Notes: a model not told the origin generated them from the letters alone. A stretch of DNA of 64,000 nt from an uncultured Paracoccaceae bacterium (GCA_947493255.1 CANLQK010000002.1:477124-541123), one strand, 5' to 3'; counted from the stretch's first letter, positions 42,025 to 51,864 are shown. Program-made: numbers and translations.

Positions 42025-42447
42025 ATGACGAAAGAACAGAAACGATTGCGGATGAATGGCGTGATCGTCGCCGTGCTTGGGGTTGCTTTGGCTTTGGCCG
42101 TGATGGCGCCGGTTTACCCGCTTGGGAAGTTATTCCTGAACCTTGCCCATTGGCCGTTTAACACGGCACCAGATGCCTTGGATGCGACAGGGCGATTGAT
42201 GTTGGCGATTGGTGGCGGTTTGACGGCAGGTATTGGCGCGATGATGTGGGCCGTTGGCACCGAAGTGATGCCTGTCGCGCCAGAGGCGGGCCGACGGGTT
42301 GTGTTGTATACGGCCGTGAGCTGGTTTGTGGTGGATTCCACGTTTTCCATCGTCGCGGGGTCGCCGTTCAACGCGGTTCTGAATTTGATTTTCTTGGCGC
42401 TTATGTTGGGCGCGTTGAATTTCAAAAACAGCACGGTGGCGGCGTAG
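42025..42447 (+). CDS. Four-span membrane protein of unknown function
   Basis: A 140-residue protein with four hydrophobic segments and a short basic N-terminus (MTKEQKRLRMNG). No family is recognised with certainty. The ATG at 42025 follows AGGAG; an in-frame upstream start was rejected for lack of a ribosome site. It is divergent from the MmyB-type regulator, which may control it. Confidence 0.6.
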   Translation: MTKEQKRLRMNGVIVAVLGVALALAVMAPVYPLGKLFLNLAHWPFNTAPDALDATGRLMLAIGGGLTAGIGAMMWAVGTEVMPVAPEAGRRVVLYTAVSWFVVDSTFSIVAGSPFNAVLNLIFLALMLGALNFKNSTVAA

Positions 42448-42483
42448 ACGTCACATGCTGTGACGTATGAACGGCTGTCCGTT

Positions 42484-42511
42484 GGTGAAGGCGCTTTGGG
42501 GCGTCTTCACC
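42484..42511. terminator. Stem-loop between converging genes
   Basis: GGTGAAG and CTTCACC, extended by CGC/GCG after one mismatch, form a hairpin between the four-span protein gene and the desaturase gene. There is no T tract, so this may not be an efficient terminator. Confidence 0.4.
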
Positions 42512-42523
42512 GAAGACCAATCA

Positions 42524-43552
42524 TCAGAGCGCTTTTGCGTGTGCGAATGAGACAAGGCGACGGGAGTTTTCGTCCCACAGGTGCAGGCGCACGCTTTTGA
42601 GGCTTTGGCGGATGCTCATGCGGTTGATGTCTGACAGGGTGGCGTGGTCGCGCAGCACTTCTGGCAGGCGGTAGAACGGTACACGGCTATAGAGGTGGTG
42701 GACGTGGTGGATGCCGATGTTTCCGCTCATCCATTGCAGGACGGGGGGAAGCACATAGTGCGAGCTGCCATGCAGCGCGGCTTCGTGCAATTGCCAGTCT
42801 TCTTCGCCGTCCCAATTGGTCGTTTCAAACTGGTGCTGGACGTAGAACAGCCAAACCCCGGCGGTTGCCGCCAATAGGGTGGACGGAACGAAGATAAGAA
42901 GGATCGGGGCGAGGCCGGCAAAGTAGAACGCTGTGCCAAGCCAGATGGCGAGTGCCAGATTTGTGCCCAAGGAGTTGAACCAATAGGTCTTGCCGTTCAT
43001 GAACCCTAGAGGCAGGCGGTTTTCCAGAAAGAAGACATAGGCAGGCCCGAGAGCGAACAGCGTGATCGGATTGCGGTACAAGCGATACTTAAACCGTTTG
43101 CGCGCTGACAGGTTTTGATATTCGGCAACGGTGATGGTGTGAATGTCGCCCATGCCGCGGCGTTCGAGGTTACCGGACGCGCTGTGGTGAATGGAGTGGG
43201 CGCGACGCCATTGATCGTAAGGCGTGAGGGTGACCACGCCGAGCACGCGACCGACCCAATCGTTCACATGCCGGTTTTTAAAGAATGACCCGTGACCGCA
43301 GTCATGCTGGATGACGAACAGGCGCAAAAGGAAACCGGCGTTTACCAGCGAAATGCCCAAGGTCAGCCAATAGCTGATGGACATGGCCCACCACGCCACA
43401 GCCCACAAAAGGGCGAAGGCCCCAAAGGTGACGGCAACTTCGAACCAGCTTCGGCTGAGGCTGGGGTCGCGATATTTTGCGAGAATTCTGACCCACTCTT
43501 GTGCAGACCGCGTTTCATCTTGCTGTTGTACAGCGGTGTTTTGATCGAACAT
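42524..43552 (-). CDS. Membrane fatty acid desaturase
   Basis: A 342-residue diiron desaturase with all three histidine boxes: HDCGH, HSIHH and HHVHH. Four membrane helices are predicted. It resembles acyl-lipid or omega-type desaturases that introduce a double bond in membrane fatty acids, which fits cold adaptation in marine bacteria. Regiospecificity cannot be told. It is a single gene. Confidence 0.9.
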   Translation of the reverse strand: MFDQNTAVQQQDETRSAQEWVRILAKYRDPSLSRSWFEVAVTFGAFALLWAVAWWAMSISYWLTLGISLVNAGFLLRLFVIQHDCGHGSFFKNRHVNDWVGRVLGVVTLTPYDQWRRAHSIHHSASGNLERRGMGDIHTITVAEYQNLSARKRFKYRLYRNPITLFALGPAYVFFLENRLPLGFMNGKTYWFNSLGTNLALAIWLGTAFYFAGLAPILLIFVPSTLLAATAGVWLFYVQHQFETTNWDGEEDWQLHEAALHGSSHYVLPPVLQWMSGNIGIHHVHHLYSRVPFYRLPEVLRDHATLSDINRMSIRQSLKSVRLHLWDENSRRLVSFAHAKAL

Positions 43553-43672
43553 TGCCTGCTTTTCTTTAGTTTGAAGGCCCTGTTATAGGACTGTCCGGCT
43601 TAAGCAAGCATGAAAATAACGTCGCGTCACAAAAGTCGCGGCTGCAAAAACGACGATAGGGAAGGACGTGCG

Positions 43673-44326
43673 TTAGTCGGCGTCTGCCATTTCGGCCAAC
43701 TGTTTTAAGATTCCTGCGTAGTTCTCAGCGCCTTGCGCCCCAGTCACAAGGTATTTCGATTTGAAAATCATCGCTGGGACGCCGGAAATCCCTTGGCTGT
43801 GCCAGTGCTGTTGTTGGGCCCGTACGTTTTGCGCGTTGTCCTGGGATGACAGGATTGTGAGTGCCGCATCGCGATCAAAACCCGTTTCAGCGGCAATGTC
43901 GGCCAGAACACTGTCATCGGACAGATCGCGGTTGTGGGTGAAGTGGGCCGTGAACAGGGCCTGCTTGAGGTCGTTACCGCGGCCTTGTTCTTTGGCCCAG
44001 TGCAGCAGTTGGTGGGTGTTGAATGTGTTGTGCATGCGCGTTTCGGGGGTGAACGCAAAATCAAATCCAAGCTGCTGACCCACGGTGGTTAGACGATCGC
44101 GGTTGGCTTCGGATTCCGTTTTGGATGTGCCGTATTTTTCCATCACATGTTCAACGAGGTTCTGCCCCTCGGCTGGCATGTTTGGGTTCAATTCGAACGG
44201 GTGCCAATGGACGTCAAGTTCGGTGCCGGTATCTTTGGCGGCTTGCATAAGCTGGCGGTAGCCGACGATGCACCAAGGGCAAACCACATCAGAGACGATG
44301 TCGACACGGATAGGGGGGTGGGACAT
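43673..44326 (-). CDS. DsbA-family (FrnE-like) oxidoreductase
   Basis: A 217-residue cytoplasmic thioredoxin-fold protein without signal peptide. Residues 16-19 form CPWC (VSDVVCPWCIVGYRQLM), followed by the large helical insertion of the FrnE/HCCA isomerase group and a GVPAMIFKSKY cis-proline loop. It is probably a disulfide reductase or isomerase; the substrate is unknown. Confidence 0.88.
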   Translation of the reverse strand: MSHPPIRVDIVSDVVCPWCIVGYRQLMQAAKDTGTELDVHWHPFELNPNMPAEGQNLVEHVMEKYGTSKTESEANRDRLTTVGQQLGFDFAFTPETRMHNTFNTHQLLHWAKEQGRGNDLKQALFTAHFTHNRDLSDDSVLADIAAETGFDRDAALTILSSQDNAQNVRAQQQHWHSQGISGVPAMIFKSKYLVTGAQGAENYAGILKQLAEMADAD

Positions 44327-44396
44327 CTGGCGGCTCCATTGTGCTGAATGACGATCGTTAGGTGGGGCGTTGTTTGGGTGTCGTCAAGGGGCGGTG

Positions 44397-45620
44397 TTAC
44401 TTGTCGCGTTCACGCCCGAGGAGACGACCAATGGTGAAAGAGGTGCGCGGTGCATAGATGTAGGCGGTTTTGTCTTCGCGGGTTTCGCGTACGCGCATCC
44501 GGCTGAGGCCGAAGACGACCAGTAAGACGTGACCAGCCGATATGAAATAGAACAGCGCTGATGGCCCGAACCCGTCGATGAGGCGAGAGGTGAGCCACGG
44601 GGCGGCGATGGCCCCTACGGCATAAAAGAACATCAAGGCGGCGCTGAGTTCGACGCGTTCGTCCGAGGTTGCGAAGTCGTGCGCGTGTGCGGCGGCGACG
44701 GAATACACGGGGAAGGTGGTGAACCCGAAGAAGGCGGCGGCGGACATGACGCCTATGGTGCCCAAGCCAGACGCGGCGACCGTGACGCCGCAAGATACGA
44801 TGGCGGCCACTGATAGCCAAACAAGGACCCAACGCCGGTCGTACCTGTCTGCCAACCAGCCGGCTGGATATTGTGCGATTGCGCCGCCCGCCACGAAGGC
44901 TGCCAAGAACAGGCCGATCTGGCTGGCGGCTAGTCCGACCTCTTGTCCATAGATCGGGCCGACCATCCTAAAGGACGCGCCAGACAGTGCCGCGACCAAA
45001 ACGCCTGCCACGGCCAGCGGCGACATTTCCCACGCGAGGTGGGGGCGCAAACGGGGTGCGCTGGGTGTTTCTGGTTGTGGCGCACGCGTAAGGGCGAGCG
45101 GCAATATGGAGGCGCAGCATAAGATCGTCAGCAGGTTATAGGCGATATAGGTTTCAAGGTTCGCCAACGACCCGATCATCAATTGCGCCATCAGGCTGCC
45201 GCCCATGTCGACAACACGGTAGGTTCCCATGGCGCGGCCACGGCTTTCGTTTGTGACTTTGGCTTGTAGCCAGCTTTCGACAACGGTGTAGCAGCCTGCC
45301 ACACAGACGCCCGACCCAACCCTTAGAATGCCCCATGCGATTGGGTCCATAATGAGGATGTGGCCCGCAAGGCCAATGGCCCCCATGGAGGTAAAGACCG
45401 CAAACGCGCGGGAATGGCCGACGCTGCCCATTAATCTGGGCGCCCACCAGCAGCCGACAAAAAAGCCCACGAAGTGCATTGACCCCAAAAAGCCGACATC
45501 GCCACGGCTGAAACCAGCGTCCAAACCTGTCAGCGCGTCGAGCGGGCCGACGCCGCCAGACGATATTTGTAGGAGGAGAACAGCAAGAAAGAGGGAGGCG
45601 AAGGATATGATGAGGCGCAT
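44397..45620 (-). CDS. MFS transporter (YcaD-like)
   Basis: A 407-residue protein with 12 predicted membrane helices and the MFS loop motif GWLADRYDRR between helices 8 and 9. The first loop (GSMHFVGFFVGCWWAPRLMGSVGHSR) is of the type seen in the YcaD group. The substrate is unknown. Single gene. Confidence 0.85.
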   Translation of the reverse strand: MRLIISFASLFLAVLLLQISSGGVGPLDALTGLDAGFSRGDVGFLGSMHFVGFFVGCWWAPRLMGSVGHSRAFAVFTSMGAIGLAGHILIMDPIAWGILRVGSGVCVAGCYTVVESWLQAKVTNESRGRAMGTYRVVDMGGSLMAQLMIGSLANLETYIAYNLLTILCCASILPLALTRAPQPETPSAPRLRPHLAWEMSPLAVAGVLVAALSGASFRMVGPIYGQEVGLAASQIGLFLAAFVAGGAIAQYPAGWLADRYDRRWVLVWLSVAAIVSCGVTVAASGLGTIGVMSAAAFFGFTTFPVYSVAAAHAHDFATSDERVELSAALMFFYAVGAIAAPWLTSRLIDGFGPSALFYFISAGHVLLVVFGLSRMRVRETREDKTAYIYAPRTSFTIGRLLGRERDK

Positions 45621-45687
45621 ACCTGCATAAGCGCTGGTTTGGGCAAGGGTTACTAGGCCTTATTCGACATTTGCAGGTTTGTTTTGG

Positions 45688-46062
45688 TCATTCGCACAGG
45701 CTTTCGCCGACGATTGTATAGCTGGTTTGCCTTGTGAAACGGCGTTCACCGGCGCGCAGGCAGATTTCGTCGCCCTTGGCGGGGTAGACCAGCCGGCTGG
45801 GCAATTGAATGATGCGGGTTTGGTCGCCAACGGTGATGGACATTTGAATACGCGTTCCGGTTTCCGTGACGAGGGGCGTTGCGTCGCCCGCGGTGCCGGT
45901 GATGTATCGCACGTTGGTGATGTGATTGAGAGACAGGAACGCATAGAGCGCCACAATGCCGATCAAGAGCACCCAGCCGCCCCAAAAGCCAACGGAGCGA
46001 AACCGCATGTGGTTCAGTTCGCGGTTTAGCCGGTCATGTGTGCTGTCGTTGAAATCGTTCAT
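45688..46062 (-). CDS. Single-span protein of unknown function
   Basis: A 124-residue protein with one membrane span at about residues 27-47 (WGGWVLLIGIVALYAFLSL) and an extracytoplasmic domain rich in beta strands, with two cysteines (EICLRAGE and the terminal SLCE) that could pair. No family is recognised. Confidence 0.6.
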   Translation of the reverse strand: MNDFNDSTHDRLNRELNHMRFRSVGFWGGWVLLIGIVALYAFLSLNHITNVRYITGTAGDATPLVTETGTRIQMSITVGDQTRIIQLPSRLVYPAKGDEICLRAGERRFTRQTSYTIVGESLCE

Positions 46063-46151
46063 TTTGCAATCTTAAACGGGTTGATGGCCTTGTGCAGCCC
46101 CCTTTGCAGGCTATTGTTCAGCCAACAGATTTTGGCAGGTAAGGGGCAGAT

Positions 46152-47192
46152 ATGAAACAGATCGAATTGGGCAGAACAGGCATTATGGTCAGCGATTGGT
46201 GCTTGGGGACCATGACGTTTTCAACGCAGACGCCCGAAGAAGATGCCCACAGGCAGATTGATATGTGCCTAGAGGCCGGTGTGAATTTCATGGACACCGC
46301 CGAGATGTATCCGGTGAACCCGATCCGTAAGGAAACGGTTGGCAATTCGGAGAAATGCATCGCCAATTGGATTGCGAAAACGGGCCGCCGCAGCGACGTG
46401 TTGATTGCGACCAAGGCGGGTGGTGATAGCCAGATGATCCGCGGCGGCGAAGGCTATGGCCCTGACAATATTCTGTCGGTTTTGGACGGGAACCTAAAAC
46501 GGCTGGGAACGGATTACATTGATTTGTATCAGCTGCATTGGCCTATGCGCGGGTCGTATGCGTTCCGCCAGAATTGGCGCTATGACCCCAGCAAACAGAA
46601 CCGTCAGGAAACCATGGACCACATGGGTGGGGTTTTGGAGAAGTTAAAGCAGGCGCAACAGGACGGTAAAATCCGCGCCTTTGGAATGTCGAATGAATCG
46701 GCCTGGGGGTCGACCAAGTGGATCGATGTCGCCGAAGAAATTGGTGCGCCGCGCATGGCGTCGGTGCAGAACGAATATTCATTGCTGTACCGGATGTATG
46801 ACACCGATATGGCAGAGATGTCCGTGAATGAAGATGTGGTGTGTTTTTCTTATTCGCCTTTGGGCACCGGTCTTTTGACAGGGAAATACCAGAACGGCGC
46901 GGTGCCTGAGGGGTCGCGCATGACGTTTGGGCCCAAGCTTGGCGGGCGGGTGACGCCGCGGGTGTTTGAGGCCGTTGATGCCTATCAGGCGGTTGCGGAT
47001 AAACACGGGCTGTCACTGGCGCATATGGCGATGGCGTTCCAGCGGTCACGCCCTTTCAAGGTCAGTGCAATTTTTGGTGCGACGACGTCGGAACAATTGG
47101 CGTACCTGTTGGAGGGCAAAGACATTGAGTTGTCTGATGAGGTGTGTGCGGAGATTGACGAGGTCCACCGCCTGCATCCGTTCCCATATTAA
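46152..47192 (+). CDS. Aldo/keto reductase (Tas-like)
   Basis: A 346-residue NADP-dependent reductase with a TIM-barrel layout. The catalytic Asp and Tyr are in NFMDTAEMYPV, the YQLHWP strand follows, and the insertion after GNSEKCIANW matches the E. coli Tas group. The substrate is unknown. The stop overlaps that of the convergent GNAT gene by 4 bp. Confidence 0.9.
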   Translation: MKQIELGRTGIMVSDWCLGTMTFSTQTPEEDAHRQIDMCLEAGVNFMDTAEMYPVNPIRKETVGNSEKCIANWIAKTGRRSDVLIATKAGGDSQMIRGGEGYGPDNILSVLDGNLKRLGTDYIDLYQLHWPMRGSYAFRQNWRYDPSKQNRQETMDHMGGVLEKLKQAQQDGKIRAFGMSNESAWGSTKWIDVAEEIGAPRMASVQNEYSLLYRMYDTDMAEMSVNEDVVCFSYSPLGTGLLTGKYQNGAVPEGSRMTFGPKLGGRVTPRVFEAVDAYQAVADKHGLSLAHMAMAFQRSRPFKVSAIFGATTSEQLAYLLEGKDIELSDEVCAEIDEVHRLHPFPY

Positions 47193-47653
47193 GCATGGTT
47201 AAGCTGCACCTGAAACCGCGGTCCCGCGCCAGTCTTTTCTTTTAGTAAGGGCATGGCGCGGTAAGCTGCTTGTGCGGTGGCATTGCACGGATCGGTACCG
47301 ATGGTCAGGCGGGTGGCGCCAACGTCGCGTGCGTGGTCGCGTGCGGCGCTTATCAGTGCTGTTCCGATGCCGCGCGCACGATGTGTTTCGCCCACATAAA
47401 GGTGGTGAATATCGACCCAAAGGCTGGCTTCGTGGATGACGATTGTTTGCGTGATCCCCGCATAGCCCAGCATTGTGTCACCCTGACGCGCCACAAGGGC
47501 GAGGGCCTTTGGCGGGGTGCCAAAGAAAATGTCTTGTAAATCAGCGAGGGAGACCTGTGCTGTGTCCCCATGAAAGGCCGAAAGGGCGCGGATCATGGCA
47601 TGGATTTCGGGAAGGTCGGCGGGCCGTGCTTTGGCAATTGTGTACTGTGTCAT
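47189..47653 (-). CDS. GNAT acetyltransferase
   Basis: A 154-residue GNAT-fold protein. The acetyl-CoA loop is seen in ETHRARGIGTALISAARDHA. It begins MTQYTIAKARPADLPEIHAM. The acceptor is unknown. It converges with the aldo/keto reductase gene. Confidence 0.85.
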   Translation of the reverse strand: MTQYTIAKARPADLPEIHAMIRALSAFHGDTAQVSLADLQDIFFGTPPKALALVARQGDTMLGYAGITQTIVIHEASLWVDIHHLYVGETHRARGIGTALISAARDHARDVGATRLTIGTDPCNATAQAAYRAMPLLKEKTGAGPRFQVQLNHA

Positions 47654-47867
47654 CTCTGTCCTTTACGCCGCGATGGCGCACAGGTGATCACGCCAAGCGG
47701 CGAGATGGTTTGCTGTTGTGGAAATAGAAAACCTTCCGCCGTTACTGGGCGGTGCTAAAATAGAAAGTGTTCAAGTGCGTTTTCATGCGGTGAAGGGTCG
47801 TCTTTTGTGGCTTGCGTGTCAAGCGACTGGGGCTAAGGTCGCGGTATTAAACAGTTAGGAGGGGCCG

Positions 47868-48779
47868 ATGCCACTGCAAATGAATCGCGAGGTTTTTATC
47901 ACAGCTGCGGTCACAGGATCGGGCAGTACCCAAGATCGCAGCCCGCATGTGCCACGTTCGCCCCAGCAGATTGCGGACAGCGCGATTGATGCCGCTAAGG
48001 CCGGTGCCGCTGTGGTGCATTGCCACGTGCGCGACCCCGAAACCGGCGCGCCAAGCCGCAAGTTGGAGCTATACCGCGAAGTGACGGATCGCATTCGTGC
48101 GTCTGATGTGGATGTGGTGTTGAACCTGACTGCGGGTATGGGCGGTGATATTGTGTTTGGTGGGGTCGAGGCCCCATTGCCGACCGTTGTAGGGACAGAC
48201 ATGGTCGGGGCGACCGAACGTGTGGCCCATGTGGCCGAATGCCTGCCGGAGATTTGCACGCTGGATTGCGGCACGATGAATTTCGCCGAAGCCGATTACG
48301 TGATGACCAACACGCCGGGCATGTTGCGTGCCATGGGGCAGATGATGACCGATTTGGGCGTGAAGCCAGAGATCGAGGCCTTTGACACCGGGCACCTTTG
48401 GTTCGCCAAGCAGCTGGTGGCAGAAGGAATTTTGAAACCAGACGCCTTGGTGCAGTTGTGCATGGGCGTGCCTTGGGGCGCGCCGGACGATTTGAACACG
48501 TTCATGGCGATGGTGAATAACGTGCCGGATGAATGGACATTCAGCGCCTTTGGATTGGGCCGCAGCCAGATGCCATTTGTAGCGGCGTCGGTTTTGGCTG
48601 GGGGCAACGTGCGCGTCGGCCTAGAAGACAACCTGATGTTGGACCGCGGCGTTCTGGCCACCAATGCACAGCTGGTCGAACGGGCCCATGGCATCATTGA
48701 AAACCTAGGCGCCAAGGTTATTGGCCCAGCAGAGGTGCGTGCCAAACTGGGGTTGGTGAAACAAGCGCCGAAAGGGTGA
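47868..48779 (+). CDS. BKACE (beta-keto acid cleavage) enzyme, probably dehydrocarnitine-specific
   Basis: A 303-residue DUF849-type enzyme that cleaves a beta-keto acid with acetyl-CoA. The zinc-binding stretch AVVHCHVRDPETGAPS is intact, as are EIEAFDTGHLW and the C-terminal GGNVRVGLEDNLML. Family members differ in substrate. Here a carnitine dehydrogenase-thioesterase fusion lies 1.6 kb downstream, so cleavage of 3-dehydrocarnitine to betainyl-CoA and acetoacetate is the likely reaction. AGGAG precedes the ATG. Confidence 0.9.
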   Translation: MPLQMNREVFITAAVTGSGSTQDRSPHVPRSPQQIADSAIDAAKAGAAVVHCHVRDPETGAPSRKLELYREVTDRIRASDVDVVLNLTAGMGGDIVFGGVEAPLPTVVGTDMVGATERVAHVAECLPEICTLDCGTMNFAEADYVMTNTPGMLRAMGQMMTDLGVKPEIEAFDTGHLWFAKQLVAEGILKPDALVQLCMGVPWGAPDDLNTFMAMVNNVPDEWTFSAFGLGRSQMPFVAASVLAGGNVRVGLEDNLMLDRGVLATNAQLVERAHGIIENLGAKVIGPAEVRAKLGLVKQAPKG

Positions 48780-48949
48780 GACGGTTTGCTGTTTTGATGG
48801 TGTTGGTTGGGTGTACACAAACGCCCAACTCACCGGCGGTGCCGGACCCATTTGGGGTGACAATGGTCGAAGAAACCACGTGCGTTGGGTTGGGCGGGCG
48901 CATTGTCATTGGGCCGGATGGTGCGTATTGCCAACCCGACAGCGGTTAA
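48776..48949 (+). CDS. Small lipoprotein
   Basis: A 57-residue protein from a GTG start overlapping the BKACE stop (GTGA). The N-terminus MRRFAVLMVLVGCTQTPNSP has an LVGC lipobox with Cys13. The mature peptide has two further cysteines (ETTCVGLGGR and GAYCQPDSG) that may form a disulfide. No family recognised; translational coupling to BKACE supports it as real. Confidence 0.6.
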   Translation: MRRFAVLMVLVGCTQTPNSPAVPDPFGVTMVEETTCVGLGGRIVIGPDGAYCQPDSG

Positions 48950-48961
48950 GGTGAGGCAACG

Positions 48962-49510
48962 ATGAAAACACTGGTATTGGGGCTGGCTTTGGTGGCCTTG
49001 GGGGCTTGCGTCGCGCCTGCGCCCGCACCGGTGGTTCCGGCGCCGGTTTTCCGCGATCAAAGCGCACAAATAGCTTCGCAAACGGATGTGACAGCCGCAC
49101 GCATGGCGGGTACATGGCATATTCGGCAAGGTTTTGCCGATGGTCCATCCATTGGTCGCACGTTGGAAATTTCGACCCTGCCAGGTGATGCGTTGCAGCT
49201 GCGGATTGTGGCGCAACGATGTGGCGCTGATGGATGCGCGCAGCCTGAAGAGGTCCTTGTAAAATTAAACGCGACAGGGCCGGGGCGCTGGACGCCAGAG
49301 GCCCCACCGGCGGGTTTGCCGGACCAAGAATTTTGGGTCATGTGGATGGATTTCGACAGCCGAACGGCTGCTATTGGTACGCCGACAGGAACCTTCGGTT
49401 GGATCATTGACAGATCCGCAACAGGTGGTGGGGATCGTGTGACGGCGGCACGGGACATCATGGATTGGTTCGGGTATGATTTGAACAAGTTGACGGGGGT
49501 AGAACAATGA
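48962..49510 (+). CDS. Lipocalin-like lipoprotein
   Basis: A 182-residue lipoprotein (LGAC lipobox, Cys16) with a Pro-rich linker and a lipocalin-type barrel: AGTWHIRQGF is the G-x-W signature strand, and VMWMDFDSRTAAIGTPTGTF, then WIIDRSA resembles the last strands. Cys pair RCGADGC lies in the barrel. It may carry a small hydrophobic ligand at the outer membrane. It lies between two other small lipoprotein genes. Confidence 0.7.
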   Translation: MKTLVLGLALVALGACVAPAPAPVVPAPVFRDQSAQIASQTDVTAARMAGTWHIRQGFADGPSIGRTLEISTLPGDALQLRIVAQRCGADGCAQPEEVLVKLNATGPGRWTPEAPPAGLPDQEFWVMWMDFDSRTAAIGTPTGTFGWIIDRSATGGGDRVTAARDIMDWFGYDLNKLTGVEQ

Positions 49511-49845
49511 GTCGCGTAATTTTTGGCCTTTTGGCGAGTGTGGTTTTGGTAGGATGTGACGAAATTGCGATTCCTGCTGGTGGTGGCGGCGGCGGAGGGT
49601 TTGCTGCAATTGCGCCTGCTGCCTCTTCTGGAAACGCGCGCCGCGAGTACCTTGTCCTTGGATCCAACATGTCGTTTGAAGAATGCCGCGCCCGCGGTGG
49701 GATCATCATTCGCGATGCGGGCAGCCCTATGATTGCGTGCGACCCGCGTGTGCGTCGCGACCCTGTGCCTGCGAACGAGTTTGACCATCCAGGCAGCCCA
49801 GTTCCACAAACAGCTGCAACCGCAGAAGCCGCATCTGACGCTTAA
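49507..49845 (+). CDS. Small lipoprotein of unknown function
   Basis: A 112-residue protein with an LVGC lipobox (Cys17), a polyglycine linker (PAGGGGGGGFA) and a short domain with two cysteines (EECRARGG and MIACDPRV). The start overlaps the lipocalin-like gene stop as ATGA. No family recognised. Confidence 0.65.
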   Translation: MSRVIFGLLASVVLVGCDEIAIPAGGGGGGGFAAIAPAASSGNARREYLVLGSNMSFEECRARGGIIIRDAGSPMIACDPRVRRDPVPANEFDHPGSPVPQTAATAEAASDA

Positions 49846-50309
49846 GCCGACCGCGTGATCCGGCCTTGCCAACAATTGTTGAGGGCCGAACGGACGTCGA
49901 CAAAGGTTACATCAGTATTTTCCAGAATTTCCGCCGCGCGGTCCATGATGGCGTTGCGGTCGGTCACTTGGCCTGTGCCGTAAAGAATGCGTTCGTCTGC
50001 GGTGTATCCGCGTGTCAGATAGGTTGGGCTATTGAGCGTTTCGGGTGTTGCTGGGGCGGCGTAGGCGCCACATTCGTCTGCACATAAGAAGATTGGACCG
50101 GTTTCGGTGTAAGCGTTGAGCGCGTCAAACGGGCGGTGTGCCAATATGTGGTAAGGTCTGCCCTTTGGCACTGCGCCAAGGCAGTGGCGACATGGGAAGA
50201 CATTGCCGTCTGAAATGTGCGTTTCGATTGGCAATCCATAGGCGTCGCGCGCGCTGGTTTTGAGGTCGCGAACGATTGATGTTGGCAGGCCGGAATATGT
50301 CAGTTTCAT
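49842..50309 (-). CDS. DUF1203 protein
   Basis: A 155-residue protein with the DUF1203 pattern: VFPCRHCLGAVPKGRPYHIL, then YTETGPIFLCADEC. The cysteines suggest a metal or redox site. AAGGAGAG precedes the ATG. It is inserted on the opposite strand between the two carnitine gene groups; function unknown. Confidence 0.82.
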   Translation of the reverse strand: MKLTYSGLPTSIVRDLKTSARDAYGLPIETHISDGNVFPCRHCLGAVPKGRPYHILAHRPFDALNAYTETGPIFLCADECGAYAAPATPETLNSPTYLTRGYTADERILYGTGQVTDRNAIMDRAAEILENTDVTFVDVRSALNNCWQGRITRSA

Positions 50310-50394
50310 CTTGTGCTCTCCTTTGTATGTGATTTGTCTGACGGATGGTCAGGGGACGAGCGACCCGATTTTTGCGCATTGGAGACAGGCAAAT

Positions 50395-51864
50395 ATGGCA
50401 AACGTAGCAACGATTATCGGCGGTGGTGTGATTGGTGGTGGCTGGGCCGCGAGATTTTTGTTGGGCGGATGGGATGTGCGGGTTTTCGACCCGGACCCAG
50501 AAGCGGAACGCAAGATTACCGAAGTCTTGGACAATGCGCGGGCGTCATTGCCGGGCTTGTATGACCAAGCCATGCCCGCAGAAGGGGCGCTGACGTTTCA
50601 CGAAACGATGTCTGATGCTGTGGACGGTGCGATTTGGATTCAAGAAAGCGTTCCGGAACGGTTAGAACTGAAGCGCAAGGTTTATCAAACGGTGCAGGAA
50701 CATTGCGACCCAGAGGCCGTGCTTGCGTCGTCGACATCCGGGTTTAAGCCGTCTGAATTGCAGGGCTGCGCCGCACGTCCGGAACAGATTGTCGTTTGCC
50801 ACCCGTTTAACCCAGTTTATTTGTTGCCGCTGATCGAGGTTGTCGGCACCCAAGCCAACGAAGGACGTTTGGCAGGTGTCGAAGAGATTTTGCGGTCAAT
50901 CGGGATGTTCCCGTTGATGGTGAAGAAAGAGATCGATGCGCATATCGCCGACCGTTTCCTAGAGGCGGTTTGGCGCGAGGCGTTGTGGCTGATCAAGGAT
51001 GGTATTGCCACAACGGAAGAGATCGATGAAGCGATCCGCATGGGGTTCGGGTTGCGTTGGGCGCAGATGGGGTTGTTTGAGACCTACCGCATTGCCGGTG
51101 GCGAAGCGGGGATGCGTCATTTCATTGAACAGTTCGGGCCGTGTTTGTCGTGGCCGTGGACCAAGTTGATGGATGTTCCAGAACTGACCGACGAGTTGAT
51201 CGACCAAATTGCCGATCAATCTGATGCGCAGTCTGGGCAGTATTCGATCCGCGAGTTGGAACGCCATCGCGACGCGAATTTGGTCGGCATGATGCGCAGC
51301 CTGAAAACACGGGATTGGGGCGCGGGGGCTGTTTTGAACAGCTACGATGCCACGTTGGGGGCGACGGGTGAGGTTGCGCAAACCCTCGCGGACGTCGCGG
51401 ACCTGTCGCAGCCTGTTCTGACAGTTGCGCGGGCTGTTCCGCTGGATTGGACAGATTACAACGGCCACATGAACGAAGCACGGTATTTGCAGGCGTTTGG
51501 TGATGCGACCGATCAGTTGATGAAGATAGTCGGCTGTGATGCGGATTACATCGCCCAGGGCGGCAGTTATTTCACCGCAGAGACCCACATCCGCCACATC
51601 GACGAAGCACACGCCGGTGCGCGTATTCGTGTCGAGACGCAGGTGTTGTTGGGGGCTGGTAAGAAAATGCAGCTGTTCCATCGCATGTATGAAGACGACC
51701 GGCTTTTGGCGACGGGTGAACATATGTTGATCCACGTTAGTCTGGAAACCCGCCGCGCCAGCGAACCGGCGGCCACCGTGGCTGAACCGTTGGCCCGTCT
51801 TGCTGCGGCCCATGCAGAGTTGCCAACACCAGAAGGTGCAGGCGCGGCCGTGGGTAAACGATGA
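50395..51864 (+). CDS. lcdH: L-carnitine dehydrogenase fused to a thioesterase
   Basis: A 489-residue fusion. Residues 1 to about 315 form a 3-hydroxyacyl-CoA dehydrogenase-like NAD enzyme (TIIGGGVIGGGWAARF; VCHPFNPVYLLPLIEVVG). Residues about 345-470 form a hotdog thioesterase (LDWTDYNGHMNEARYLQAFG). Such carnitine dehydrogenase-thioesterase fusions are known: the first half oxidises carnitine, the second releases glycine betaine from betainyl-CoA. An upstream in-frame extension was rejected in favour of the ATG at 50395. Confidence 0.9.
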   Translation: MANVATIIGGGVIGGGWAARFLLGGWDVRVFDPDPEAERKITEVLDNARASLPGLYDQAMPAEGALTFHETMSDAVDGAIWIQESVPERLELKRKVYQTVQEHCDPEAVLASSTSGFKPSELQGCAARPEQIVVCHPFNPVYLLPLIEVVGTQANEGRLAGVEEILRSIGMFPLMVKKEIDAHIADRFLEAVWREALWLIKDGIATTEEIDEAIRMGFGLRWAQMGLFETYRIAGGEAGMRHFIEQFGPCLSWPWTKLMDVPELTDELIDQIADQSDAQSGQYSIRELERHRDANLVGMMRSLKTRDWGAGAVLNSYDATLGATGEVAQTLADVADLSQPVLTVARAVPLDWTDYNGHMNEARYLQAFGDATDQLMKIVGCDADYIAQGGSYFTAETHIRHIDEAHAGARIRVETQVLLGAGKKMQLFHRMYEDDRLLATGEHMLIHVSLETRRASEPAATVAEPLARLAAAHAELPTPEGAGAAVGKR